Below are positions 1-7,050 of a DNA stretch of 41,254 nucleotides, in pieces. The DNA is taken from NCBI RefSeq assembly GCF_003339815.1, contig NZ_PPTT01000035.1, positions 1 through 41,254 of the forward strand. The letters run 5' to 3'. Made by a program: the position numbers and the translations under genes. Below the pieces are notes generated by a model that did not search any database, was not told the origin of the DNA, and was given only the letters and a program-made list of their open reading frames with translations. The number at the start of each line of letters is the position of its first letter. The stretch's first letter is position 1. Source of the stretch: Eggerthella sinensis (GTDB taxonomy: Bacteria; Actinomycetota; Coriobacteriia; Coriobacteriales; Eggerthellaceae).

Positions 1-59
1 GGGGAGAGGGCACCAAGAAGGGGGAGAGGGCGCCGGGAAGGGGGAGAGGCCACCCCCCC
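1..59. repeat. Three tandem 20-bp G-rich repeats at window edge
   Basis: Units at 1-20, 21-40 and 41-59 all start with GGGGAGAGG and keep a 20-base period; the first two differ at only a few positions and the third degrades into a C run. The array lies just beyond the stop codon of the moeA-like gene and probably continues outside the window. No coding potential is evident. It could be a variable-number repeat or part of a transcription end region. Confidence 0.7.
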
Positions 60-75
60 GCCAAGGGGCGCTCGC

Positions 76-1287
76 TTACTCCCCAATAAACTCCTCGCCG
101 CGTAGCAGCTCTACCTCGAGCAGGTCGCCTTTCTCCCAGCCGGCTTCGCCGAGCGGGGAGACGCGTTGGGCGTTCGAGGTCATGCAGGCGGCCAGTTCGC
201 CGGCCTTGAAGTTGAGGAAGCGCGCCGTGTACCCCTCGTCGTCGCGGGTGAGGTGCACGCGGCCGATGTTCGCCATCTTCGGGATGCTCGACTTCGCCGC
301 CTCGGCCCGCGCCGTCACCGTGGGGCGCCGGTGCAAGGGGATGCCCAGGAAGCGGGCCGTGATGGCCTGCAGGCACCATTCCGAGCCGAAGTAGGCGGCC
401 ATCGTGGGGCCGGGCAGGTCGATCACCGGCTTGCCGTCCACCACCGCCATCATGAGCGGCCGCCCCGGCACGGCGGCGATGTAGTGGTGCACCACCGTCC
501 CGCGCCGCTCGATGAGCCGCACGTTGAAGTCCTCCTCGCCAACGGCGGAGCCGCCGTTCACCACCACGACGTCGGCGGTGGACAGCGCGGCCTCGAAGGC
601 GCGCTCGAGTTCGGCGGGGTCGTCGTGGACGATGGGGAACACGAGGGGCTCGGCGCCGTACTCGATGAGCAGGTGCTTGCACATGAGGCTGTTCGTGTCG
701 ACGTTCTGCCCGCGGCGCGGCTTGATGCCGGCGGGCACGAGCTCGCTTCCCGTGGGGATGAACGCGACGCGCGGCTTGCGGCGCACGGGCACCATGGCGA
801 CGCCTCCCATGGCAAGGGCGGCCAGGTCGGTGGGGCGCACGATGCTGCCGGCGCTCAGCAGCGGCTCGCCGGCGCGCAGCGTCGAGCCGGCCGCACGCAC
901 GCCCGAGCCGGCTTCCACGCGCACGTCGTCGTCGAGCACGACCGAGCCGTCCGGCTGGATGGCCGCCTTCTCTATCATCACCACGGCGTCGAACTCGTCG
1001 GGGAAGTCGTCGCCCGTGTCGGCGCGCACGTAGTCGACGCCGAGCCGCCATGCGCTCGTGTCGGGCGGGCCGCTCGCGAACGCGGCGGACTTCACCGCGA
1101 TGCCATCGAACGACGAGGCGCGCACCACCGGCAACGTGTTCGCCGATACGACGTCGCAGGCAAGCACGCGCCCCACGGCGTCGTCGAGCGTCACGTGCTC
1201 GGTGCGCATCGGCGGCTCCCACGCGGCGAAGAAGTCTGCCAGGGCCTCCTCGCGCGACGGGAAGCCGTCCATGATCTTCTCTCCCAT
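76..1287 (-). CDS. moeA: MoeA-type molybdopterin molybdenumtransferase
   Basis: This cytoplasmic enzyme inserts molybdate (or tungstate) into adenylylated molybdopterin in the last step of molybdenum cofactor synthesis. About 403 residues, the normal MoeA length, with the MoeA N-terminal/linker region (roughly 10-165), a MoCF-binding domain (about 170-310, with PTGSEL, NVDTNS and a GGSAVGEEDF stretch) and the C-terminal barrel domain. The usual PGKP and LPGNP motifs read PGRP and LPGPT here, so it may be a specialised paralogue. I chose the ATG at 1287 because AAGGAG lies six bases upstream; the ATG at 1293 abuts that site, and another at 1272 is possible. It follows the metal importer genes on the same strand but is separated from them by a strong terminator. 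Eggerthellaceae are rich in molybdoenzymes, which fits. Family confident; paralogue role uncertain. Confidence 0.88.
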   Translation of the reverse strand: MGEKIMDGFPSREEALADFFAAWEPPMRTEHVTLDDAVGRVLACDVVSANTLPVVRASSFDGIAVKSAAFASGPPDTSAWRLGVDYVRADTGDDFPDEFDAVVMIEKAAIQPDGSVVLDDDVRVEAGSGVRAAGSTLRAGEPLLSAGSIVRPTDLAALAMGGVAMVPVRRKPRVAFIPTGSELVPAGIKPRRGQNVDTNSLMCKHLLIEYGAEPLVFPIVHDDPAELERAFEAALSTADVVVVNGGSAVGEEDFNVRLIERRGTVVHHYIAAVPGRPLMMAVVDGKPVIDLPGPTMAAYFGSEWCLQAITARFLGIPLHRRPTVTARAEAAKSSIPKMANIGRVHLTRDDEGYTARFLNFKAGELAACMTSNAQRVSPLGEAGWEKGDLLEVELLRGEEFIGE

Positions 1288-1324
1288 ATGCATCTCCTTG
1301 CTCGGCGGATGTTCTCGATCATAT

Positions 1325-1356
1325 CAAGAAAGCCCGGCACGCGCCGGGCTTTCTTG
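1325..1356 (-). terminator. Intrinsic terminator after the binding-protein gene
   Basis: A perfect 14-bp stem (1325-1338 pairing with 1343-1356) with a 4-base loop ACGC lies 23 bases past the stop of the substrate-binding protein gene. Read on the minus strand the 3' arm ends in a T-rich stretch (TTTCTTG). It should end the importer transcript before moeA, although moeA lies in the same direction. Confidence 0.85.
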
Positions 1357-1378
1357 GGGCTTGCGCACGCGGCGGAGG

Positions 1379-2530
1379 CTAGGCCTTCGGCTGTGCGTTC
1401 GCGGCGATCTCGTTGAACTCGGACTCGCTCAAATCGTAGTGGTAGAACGTCTTGAAGTAGCTCTTCGCCACGTCGTAGATGGAGTCGTCGAACTGGTCGG
1501 GGTACAGCAGGCGGGGCAGCCACTGCATGCCCATCACCTGGTTCACCGTCGGAGGGCTGTTGAGCCAGTTCCACGGCGTGCCGGGCACCTCGTAGTAGCT
1601 GCCGTTCTTCACGGCGTCCAAATCGGCGAAGGCGGCGTCGGAACCCACCGTGTCGTAGATGCTGCCTTCCGCGAACAGGATGGTCTGCGGGTTCCAGAGG
1701 GCCAGCTGCTCCATGCTGATCTCCACGCCGGCGCCGCTGCCCGACACCTCGCCGAGGTCGGCCACGTTGTTGGCCACGAGGTCGACCACCTGGCCCTGGT
1801 AGGAGTCCTTCGCGATGGTGTTCGTGCCCTTGTCGCCCAAGAGGTAGGCCACGTTCACGCGCTCGGAGTCGGGGATGTTCTTCATGACGGACACGGTCTT
1901 GTCGTAGGCGGCCGTGCAGTAGTCGGACAGCTCCTTGCCGCGGTCCTCCATGCCCAGCAGATCGCCGAGCATCTCGTAGGCCGCACCGTAGTCTTCCATC
2001 TTCGTCTCGATGACCACGACGGGGATGCCCAGCTGCTCCTGCATCGTGTCGAGATCCTCGGCGATGCCGTCCTTCAGCTCGCCGGTGTCGATGAGGATCT
2101 GCGCGCCGGAGGCGGCCACGGCTTCCTTGTTGAGGTCGCCCTTCGCGCCGAAGGCAGCGCCGGTGACGGGCAGGCTCGCGTAGTCCGCGCCCAGGTACTT
2201 CGCCTGGTCATCCGTCAGCTCCTGCGAGATGGTCACCATCTTCTCCGGGGCCATCGTCAGCAGGATCTGCGTGGCGGTGTGGCCGGCCGGCGCGATGCGG
2301 TCGATCTGCGCGGGAATCTCGACCGTGCGTCCGGCCGAGTCGGTGAACATGCGCGTCTCGCTCTTCGTCGCCTGATCGGACTGCGCGGACTGCTCGGCGC
2401 TCTGGTCCGTGGTCGCTTCCTGCTCCTGCTGCGCGCAACCGCCCAGCGCACATGCCACGCCGAAGCACAGCATGCAGGCGATCAGCAGGCGCGTTGCCCA
2501 CGTTGTCTTTCGTGCTTTCGTCCCTCCCAT
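1379..2530 (-). CDS. ABC importer substrate-binding lipoprotein (BtuF/FepB/MolA type)
   Basis: Extracytoplasmic solute receptor of a type II metal or metal-chelate importer. Starts with a basic n-region, hydrophobic stretch and lipobox LGGC (Cys about residue 32), so it is a membrane-anchored lipoprotein. An acidic Gln/Glu/Ser linker follows, then a periplasmic-binding fold of the PF01497 type: two lobes joined by a long helix, with a characteristic start (GRTVEIPAQIDRIAP) and a C-terminal LLYP region. 383 residues, typical. AAGGAAGG stands a few bases before the ATG. The gene is last in a permease-ATPase-binding protein unit. The ligand cannot be read from sequence: siderophore, haem, cobalamin and molybdate receptors all share this fold. 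The Fur-like site upstream favours iron; the neighbouring moeA allows molybdate. Confidence 0.85.
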   Translation of the reverse strand: MGGTKARKTTWATRLLIACMLCFGVACALGGCAQQEQEATTDQSAEQSAQSDQATKSETRMFTDSAGRTVEIPAQIDRIAPAGHTATQILLTMAPEKMVTISQELTDDQAKYLGADYASLPVTGAAFGAKGDLNKEAVAASGAQILIDTGELKDGIAEDLDTMQEQLGIPVVVIETKMEDYGAAYEMLGDLLGMEDRGKELSDYCTAAYDKTVSVMKNIPDSERVNVAYLLGDKGTNTIAKDSYQGQVVDLVANNVADLGEVSGSGAGVEISMEQLALWNPQTILFAEGSIYDTVGSDAAFADLDAVKNGSYYEVPGTPWNWLNSPPTVNQVMGMQWLPRLLYPDQFDDSIYDVAKSYFKTFYHYDLSESEFNEIAANAQPKA

Positions 2531-2564
2531 GGGGCCTTCCTTTCGTCGTTCTTACTCTTCGAGC

Positions 2565-3347
2565 CTATCGCTCTATCTCGCGTACGGGCACGCAGACGCG
2601 CACCTTGTCGCCATACAGGGAATTGACCTCCACGTCCACGTGGTAGATGGTGCTCACCAGCTCCTTCGTGATGACGTCCTTGGGATCGCCGAAGGCGTGC
2701 ACGCGGCCCTCGTTGATAACGAGGGTGCGGTCGGAATAGAGAAATGCCTGGTCGGGTTGGTGCGTCGACTGCACGATGGACATGCCCTCGCGCGCCAGCT
2801 GCCGCACGGTGGAAAGCACGCGCACGGTGTTGCCGTAGTCCAGCGCGCTCGTGGGCTCGTCCATCACGATGGTGCGCGCGTTCTGCGCGATGGCGCGCGC
2901 GATGAGCACGAGCTGCTTCTCGCCGCCCGATATCTGCGTGTAGGGCCGATGCCCCAAGCTTGCGATGCCCACGCGGTCGAGCGCCTCCCATGCGCGGTCG
3001 ACGTGCTGCTTCTTCGGCGTGCCGAACAGGCCGATGTTGCCGCCCGCGCTCATGAGCACCACGTCGAGCACGTCGTAGTCGTACGTCGACGAGTGCGACT
3101 GGGGGATGTAGGCGATCTCGCGCGACCGTTCCCGCACGGACAGGTCGCGCAGGTTCTTGCCGTTCACGGTGATCTCGCCCGTCCAGTTCGCGTTGAGGCA
3201 CAGGATGCAGCGGAACAGGGTGGACTTGCCCACGCCGTTCGGGCCGAGCACGTTCACCAGCATGTTGTCGGGGATGCTGAAGCTCAGGTCGTGCAGCACC
3301 TCGTGGTGCCCGTAGGAGAAGCTCAGGTTCTTCACGTCGATGCTCAT
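2565..3347 (-). CDS. ABC importer ATPase (FecE/BtuD type)
   Basis: Cytoplasmic ATP-hydrolysing subunit of the metal-type importer. 260 residues with Walker A GPNGVGKST (residues 35-43), a Q-loop (IPQS), the signature SGGEKQ, Walker B (IVMDEPTSALD) and an H-loop (QSTHQPDQ). This is the FepC/FecE/BtuD layout. The start at 3347 overlaps the permease stop by four bases (ATGA), indicating translational coupling; a longer upstream reading frame exists but overlaps the permease and lacks the family start. The following binding-protein gene begins 34 bases downstream, so the three form one transcription unit. Confidence 0.9.
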   Translation of the reverse strand: MSIDVKNLSFSYGHHEVLHDLSFSIPDNMLVNVLGPNGVGKSTLFRCILCLNANWTGEITVNGKNLRDLSVRERSREIAYIPQSHSSTYDYDVLDVVLMSAGGNIGLFGTPKKQHVDRAWEALDRVGIASLGHRPYTQISGGEKQLVLIARAIAQNARTIVMDEPTSALDYGNTVRVLSTVRQLAREGMSIVQSTHQPDQAFLYSDRTLVINEGRVHAFGDPKDVITKELVSTIYHVDVEVNSLYGDKVRVCVPVREIER

Positions 3348-4450
3348 AGCTGCTGCTTCCTCCTCGTGATGAGGTACAGGAAGAACGGCGCGCCCACGAA
3401 CGCGGTCAGGATGCCGATGGGGATCTCGGAGGAGGCCACGAGGCGGGCGATGTCGTCGACGATGAGCAGGAAGCTGGCGCCCATGAGCATGCTGGCGGGC
3501 AGCAGTTTGCGGTAGTCGCAGCCGATGACCATGCGCGAGAAGTGGGGGATGACGAGGCCCACCCAGCCGATCATGCCCGATATGGCCACGCTCGAGGCGG
3601 TGACCAGCGTGGCGGCCAGGATGACGATGAGGCGCACGCGGCGCGCGTTCACGCCCATGGTGGAGGCTTCGTCGTCGCCCATGGTGAGCACGTTGATGCG
3701 CCACCGCAGCGCGAACAGCACCGCGATGCCGGCGGCGATGGGTCCGGCGGCCAGGGCCATGTCGGTCCAGCGTGCGCCGGTGAGGCTGCCCATGAGCCAG
3801 TACGTGATGGCGGCCAGCTGGTCGTTGGGGTCGGCGATGAGCTTGGTGAAAGACACGCCGGCCTGGAACAGCGAGCTGACCATGACGCCGGCCAGCACGA
3901 CGATGAGCAGGTGGTTGCCGCGCGCCCGCGTGCCGATGAGCAGCACGAGCAGCACCGCCGCGATGGAGAACAGGAAGGCCGAAGCGGAGACGGCGAACGA
4001 CCCCAACCCCAGCAGGATGGCGCACGCGGCGCCGAACGCCGCGCCTTGGGACGCGCCCAGGATGTCGGGCGAGACGAGCGGGTTTTGGAAGGTGCCCTGG
4101 TAGGCGGCGCCGGCCGTTGTCAGGCTGCATCCCACCATGATGGCCAGCACGATGCGCGGCAGGCGCACCTGGAAGAAGAGCGTCTCCTGCTGCGATGTCC
4201 AGAAGGGATCGATGGGCACCACGAGGTTGGCCAGCATGCCCACGGCTTCGACGGGCGTGATGGGGTAGCGGCCGAGCATGAGCGAGGCCAGCGTGCTTGC
4301 TACCAGCAGCACGCCGAGCGCGACGAGGATGAGGTTCGCGTGGCGCGCGTTGCGCTGGGAGGCGCAGCGAGCAGCGCTCTCGTCATCCGACCGAAGGGGC
4401 GCCCCTTCGGTCCCTCCGGCGCTTGCAGCGCCGGAGGGACCGCTTACCAC
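3344..4450 (-). CDS. FecCD-family ABC importer permease
   Basis: Integral membrane channel of the type II importer, which would move the metal or chelate across the membrane. 368 residues with about ten hydrophobic helices from residue 38 on, including family landmarks LGRYPITP, RLPRI, GAAYQGTFQNPLVSPDILGAS, GMIGWVGLVIPH and EIPIGILTAFVGAPFF. The start is a GTG at 4450 with only a distant GAAGAG as ribosome-binding site; no other in-frame start precedes the first helix. The first 35 residues are unlike the family and are encoded by two adjacent perfect DNA palindromes (4389-4441). Expression is probably iron-responsive: a Fur-like sequence overlaps the -35 of the upstream promoter. Function as permease is secure, substrate is not. 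Confidence 0.88.
   Translation of the reverse strand: MVSGPSGAASAGGTEGAPLRSDDESAARCASQRNARHANLILVALGVLLVASTLASLMLGRYPITPVEAVGMLANLVVPIDPFWTSQQETLFFQVRLPRIVLAIMVGCSLTTAGAAYQGTFQNPLVSPDILGASQGAAFGAACAILLGLGSFAVSASAFLFSIAAVLLVLLIGTRARGNHLLIVVLAGVMVSSLFQAGVSFTKLIADPNDQLAAITYWLMGSLTGARWTDMALAAGPIAAGIAVLFALRWRINVLTMGDDEASTMGVNARRVRLIVILAATLVTASSVAISGMIGWVGLVIPHFSRMVIGCDYRKLLPASMLMGASFLLIVDDIARLVASSEIPIGILTAFVGAPFFLYLITRRKQQL
4389..4441. repeat. Two overlapping palindromes in the 5' coding end of the permease
   Basis: 4389-4412 is a perfect 24-bp palindrome (arms 12+12, no spacer). 4409-4441 is a perfect hairpin with 14-bp arms (4409-4422 and 4428-4441) and a 5-base loop. They share 4409-4412, so in RNA the full structures compete. 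They lie immediately after the GTG start of the permease. No U-tract follows, so simple termination is unlikely; a dispersed palindromic element or an mRNA switch are the alternatives. Confidence 0.75.
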
Positions 4451-4525
4451 CTGATCTAAGGTCTCTTCAATAGCTTCGATTGTTCTCGTCCCCCATGATT
4501 ACCAAACAAGGATAATGCTGGGAGC

Positions 4526-4559
4526 AATATATACTAAATCTGAATTATTATCAATCTAG
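4526..4559 (-). promoter_or_regulatory. Promoter of the metal importer with Fur-like site
   Basis: On the minus strand, -35 TTGATA (4549-4554) and -10 TATATT (4526-4531) are separated by 17 bases. A sequence matching 12 of 19 positions of the classical Fur box (4541-4559 read in reverse) overlaps the -35, with the core TTGATAATAATT. The region is strikingly AT-rich against its GC-rich surroundings. The predicted leader is about 70 bases and holds a possible nine-codon ORF (MGDENNRSY). Promoter plausible; Fur control is inferred from similarity to the stronger box at 6241. Confidence 0.55.
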
Positions 4560-4589
4560 CATAATAAAAGACAAGCGATCAGCTTTGGG

Positions 4590-5417
4590 TTAGGCACGGG
4601 CGATGGAGGTCATCTGCAGCGCTTCGCCGAAGAACTGGCCGGCGCCGTTCATCACGGCGAAACGCGCCTTCTCCGGGTCGGCCACGACGCTGCCGGCCAG
4701 CATGTCGGCGCCCTGCTCGAACAGGTACGGCGTCATGACCACGCTCGGGCCCACGAACACGGTGGTCGCCCGCTTCGCGAGCTCGAGCAGGCGCGGCGCG
4801 GTCTTGTTGATGATGGTGACGCCGGTGATGAAGGCGTAGTCGGCGGAGGGCAGCACGTATTCGCAGGCGGGATCGGGCGTGTCGAGCTCCTGGGTGCAGT
4901 TTCGCTCGAGCACCGTGAGGTTCGCGTACTCGGCGATGCGGTGGACATGGGGGAAGTGGCCGATCACCGTGACGTTCTTGCGTTCCGCCCGCTCGATGCG
5001 CGGGCGCCACATCTCGAAGGCGTCCATCTTGCGCACGGTGCCGTCGGGCAACTCGACGGGCTCGTCATAGGTCGCTCCGAGGGGGTCGAGCAGCTCCTTG
5101 CGCGCGTAGAAGGCGTTGAGGGCCGCCACGCCGAGCGTGGCCTCTTCGAAGCACCACGACTTCGCCAACTGAGCCATCGTCCGCAGCGACGTGCCGCGCA
5201 GGTCCTGCTTGTACGTGCGCTTCGCGCCGCCTTTGCACGTGAAGCTCACGCCCATGCCGCAGTCGGCCTCGACGTAGGACCAGTGCGTGCCCAAGCAGTA
5301 GTCGCGCACGGCGAGATCCTCGGGAATGCCCTCGATGAGGTGGTTGTAGAGCGCCCACGGCGAGGCGGGGTCGTGCGTGCCGGGGAAGTCGATGACGGCG
5401 GTTTCGGGGCGGGCCAT
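4590..5417 (-). CDS. DUF4213/DUF364 putative heavy-metal chelation protein
   Basis: 275-residue cytoplasmic protein. The N-terminal part (about 10-90) resembles DUF4213, with LYNHLIEGIPEDLAVRDYCLG; the C-terminal part (about 130-270) is DUF364, a Rossmann-like fold with VTVIGHFPHVHRIAE and DYAFITGVTIINKT. Members commonly sit beside FecCD-type transporters and are annotated as putative heavy-metal chelators; the biochemical role is not established. Start chosen at 5417, where the MARPE reading begins after AAGGAG; a longer frame upstream runs across the promoter. It lies upstream of the importer on the same strand, 139 bases away, with the importer promoter between. Several cysteines (residues about 41, 54, 61, 87, 188) could bind metal, but no motif proves it. 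Confidence 0.8.
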   Translation of the reverse strand: MARPETAVIDFPGTHDPASPWALYNHLIEGIPEDLAVRDYCLGTHWSYVEADCGMGVSFTCKGGAKRTYKQDLRGTSLRTMAQLAKSWCFEEATLGVAALNAFYARKELLDPLGATYDEPVELPDGTVRKMDAFEMWRPRIERAERKNVTVIGHFPHVHRIAEYANLTVLERNCTQELDTPDPACEYVLPSADYAFITGVTIINKTAPRLLELAKRATTVFVGPSVVMTPYLFEQGADMLAGSVVADPEKARFAVMNGAGQFFGEALQMTSIARA

Positions 5418-5480
5418 GGTAACCTTCTCTCCTTGGGGCGGCGCGCGTCCGGTGCGCCGCGGCTCTTCGGTATGCGGTAG

Positions 5481-5508
5481 AGTATAATATACGTTCGAGA
5501 ATAAACAA
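5481..5508 (-). promoter_or_regulatory. Promoter of the DUF364 gene, in a divergent intergenic region
   Basis: On the minus strand, -35 TTGTTT (5503-5508), a 16-base spacer and -10 TATACT (5481-5486), about 64 bases before the ATG at 5417. The opposite strand carries TATAAT at 5483-5488, 50 bases before the NTPase start, so divergent promoters may share this AT-rich patch; I see no good plus-strand -35. Confidence 0.5.
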
Positions 5509-5538
5509 CCTGCGCAAGGGGAAGGGTGGGGCATCGCG

Positions 5539-6183
5539 ATGCTGTTCCTGCTGACGGGAGACGTGCAAATAGGCAAGACGCGCTGGCTCGAGCGCCTGGC
5601 TGCGGAATTGGCCGCCGAGGGCGTGACGGTGGCCGGCGTGGTGGCGCCCGGCGTGTGGCGGGCGGACGGTGCGGGGTCGTTCGAGAAGCTCGGCATCGAC
5701 AACGTGCTGCTGCCGCAGGGCGAGCGGGTGCCGTTCGCCCGCCGCCGCGACCTGGCGATGGCCGAGGGAACGTTCGACCCGACGAGCCAAAGCGCCGCCG
5801 CGCAGCTTGCATGGGAGATCTCCGACGACGCGATAGCGGAGGTCAACCGTCACTTCGATGCGATCATGCGAACGGATGTTTCACGTGAAACATCCGGGGG
5901 ACCGGGAGATGCGGGAGAGGCGTCCGGCGCCTTTCGCGGGCTGGCGGTGGTCGACGAGCTGGGACGGCTCGAGCTCATGCGCGACTGTGGTTTGACCTCG
6001 GCCGTCGCGCTGCTCGACGCGGGCCCGACGGCGCGCCTCCCCCATGCGCTCGCGGTGGTGCGCGACTGGCTGCTGCCGAACGCCGAGGCGCGCTTCGCCG
6101 CCCGCTGGGGCGGCGCGCAGGTCCTCGCGCCCGGCGACGATGCCCGCGCCCTCGTGCGTGCGGCCTACGGGTTGGACCGGTGA
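5539..6183 (+). CDS. THEP1-like P-loop NTPase
   Basis: 214-residue soluble protein. Walker A GDVQIGKT occupies residues 7-14 and a Walker B-like VVDELGRLEL lies at about 137-146; this arrangement matches the small NTPases of the THEP1/DUF2478 group, some of which are linked with molybdate or metal transport genes. Physiological substrate unknown. ATG 5539 follows a GGGTGGGG patch. Residues about 110-130 (containing VSRET and a Gly/Ala-rich stretch) look like an insertion between strands; VSRET is encoded by a perfect parS site. Divergent from the DUF364 gene and ahead of the Fur-box-controlled flavin reductase. NTPase fold is clear; a role in metal handling is inference from neighbours. Confidence 0.78.
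   Translation: MLFLLTGDVQIGKTRWLERLAAELAAEGVTVAGVVAPGVWRADGAGSFEKLGIDNVLLPQGERVPFARRRDLAMAEGTFDPTSQSAAAQLAWEISDDAIAEVNRHFDAIMRTDVSRETSGGPGDAGEASGAFRGLAVVDELGRLELMRDCGLTSAVALLDAGPTARLPHALAVVRDWLLPNAEARFAARWGGAQVLAPGDDARALVRAAYGLDR
5877..5892. other. parS chromosome-partition site (ParB-binding centromere)
   Basis: The 16-mer TGTTTCACGTGAAACA is an exact match to the bacterial parS consensus and lies in a 22-bp perfect palindrome (5874-5895). It sits in frame in the NTPase gene, encoding VSRET (residues 114-118). ParB binds such sites, spreads, and recruits SMC and ParA for segregation. parS sites usually cluster around the replication origin, so this window is probably origin-proximal. I found no second copy in the window. 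Confidence 0.93.
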
Positions 6184-6240
6184 GGGGCGCGCACCTTCGC
6201 GCACGCTTTCCCCACCCCGGGCTTCTTGACCCTTGCTTTC

Positions 6241-6260
6241 CTTATTGATAATCATTATCA
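6241..6260 (+). promoter_or_regulatory. Fur-type iron box at the flavin reductase promoter
   Basis: 6241-6259 matches 16 of 19 positions of the classical Fur box, with the exact palindrome GATAATCATTATC at 6247-6259 and more ATTGATAA sequence to 6270. A possible -35 TTGACC (6226-6231) precedes it, and the -10 would lie in the box, so a bound repressor would block transcription. The gene start is 42 bases downstream. Strong similarity; regulation itself is inferred. Confidence 0.85.
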
Positions 6261-6301
6261 TTATTGATAAGGAAACCGAGAGAGCAGGGAAAGGCACCCA
6301 T

Positions 6302-6988
6302 ATGATCGATCAGACCGCGTTCTTCAGCTTGAGCTACGGGCTCTACATCGTTGCCGCGACGGACGGCGAGCGCAAAGCAGCCTGCGTCGCCAACACGTTT
6401 CAGCAGGTCACGTCCTCGCCGCTGCAGGTGAGCGTGGCGCTGAACAAGGAGAACGCCACCACGGACGTCATCCTCGACTCCGGTCGCTTCACGGTGTCGT
6501 GCCTGGCGAAGGACGCGACGATGGAACTCATCGGCACGTTCGGGTTCCACAGCAGCGCCGACACCGACAAGTTCGCCGCATGCGAGGCGCGCGCCGACGC
6601 GGCGGGCGTGCCGTTCGTGGCCGAGCAGTGCGTCGCGCGCTTCTCCGTGCGCGTCACGCAGGCCGTGAACCTCGGCACGCACATCCTCTACATCGGCGAG
6701 GTGGAGGAGGCGGAGAAGGTGTGCTCGGGCGATCCCATGACCTACGCCTACTATCACCAGGTGAAGGGCGGCAAGACGCCGCCGAAGGCCTCGAGCTACC
6801 TGCCCGACGCGCCCGACCCGGCGCCGGCGACGGCCGCGTCTGCAACCGACGGCGAGAAGGCCGCGCCGAAGTACGCATGGCGCTGCAAGGTGTGCGGCCA
6901 CATCGAGTACGGCGACGAGCTGCCCGACGATTTCATCTGCCCCGTCTGCAGCGTTGCCCCCGACATGTTCGAGCGCATCGAACTCTAG
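6302..6988 (+). CDS. Flavin reductase-rubredoxin fusion (high-molecular-weight rubredoxin)
   Basis: 228 residues in two domains. Residues 1-165 form a flavin reductase-like FMN-binding split barrel (FSLSYGLYIVAATDGE, CVANTFQQVTSSP, NKENATTDVI). After a Pro/Ala-rich linker, residues 190-228 are a rubredoxin with iron ligands Cys195, Cys198, Cys213 and Cys216 (CKVCG ... CPVC). In related anaerobes such proteins pass electrons from NAD(P)H to flavodiiron proteins for oxygen or nitric oxide reduction, or to other acceptors; no partner is encoded alongside. ATG 6302 is chosen over an upstream frame that begins inside the Fur box. A strong Fur box suggests induction under iron limitation or related stress. 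A bidirectional terminator follows. Confidence 0.88.
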   Translation: MIDQTAFFSLSYGLYIVAATDGERKAACVANTFQQVTSSPLQVSVALNKENATTDVILDSGRFTVSCLAKDATMELIGTFGFHSSADTDKFAACEARADAAGVPFVAEQCVARFSVRVTQAVNLGTHILYIGEVEEAEKVCSGDPMTYAYYHQVKGGKTPPKASSYLPDAPDPAPATAASATDGEKAAPKYAWRCKVCGHIEYGDELPDDFICPVCSVAPDMFERIEL

Positions 6989-7013
6989 GAGCGCCCTGTT
7001 CCCTGCATGCGAA

Positions 7014-7045
7014 AGCGGCCCCGAACCATCAGGTTCGGGGCCGCT
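7014..7045. terminator. Bidirectional terminator between convergent genes
   Basis: Perfect 14-bp GC-rich stem (7014-7027 with 7032-7045) and loop ATCA, located between the plus-strand rubredoxin gene and the minus-strand methyltransferase gene, which end 26 and 6 bases from it. On the minus strand the 3' arm is followed by TTTCGC; on the plus strand by GCGCGTTACTT. Confidence 0.8.
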
Positions 7046-7050
7046 GCGCG

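Noticed and set aside
166-1416. Long open frame antisense to moeA, like many others over the window
   Set aside because: Arg/His/Gly-rich translation typical of GC-rich antisense frames; the sense gene has clear domains.
4480-4510. Nine-codon ORF (MGDENNRSY) in the importer leader as a leader peptide
   Set aside because: No ribosome-binding site and no run of regulatory codons; mentioned only as a possibility.
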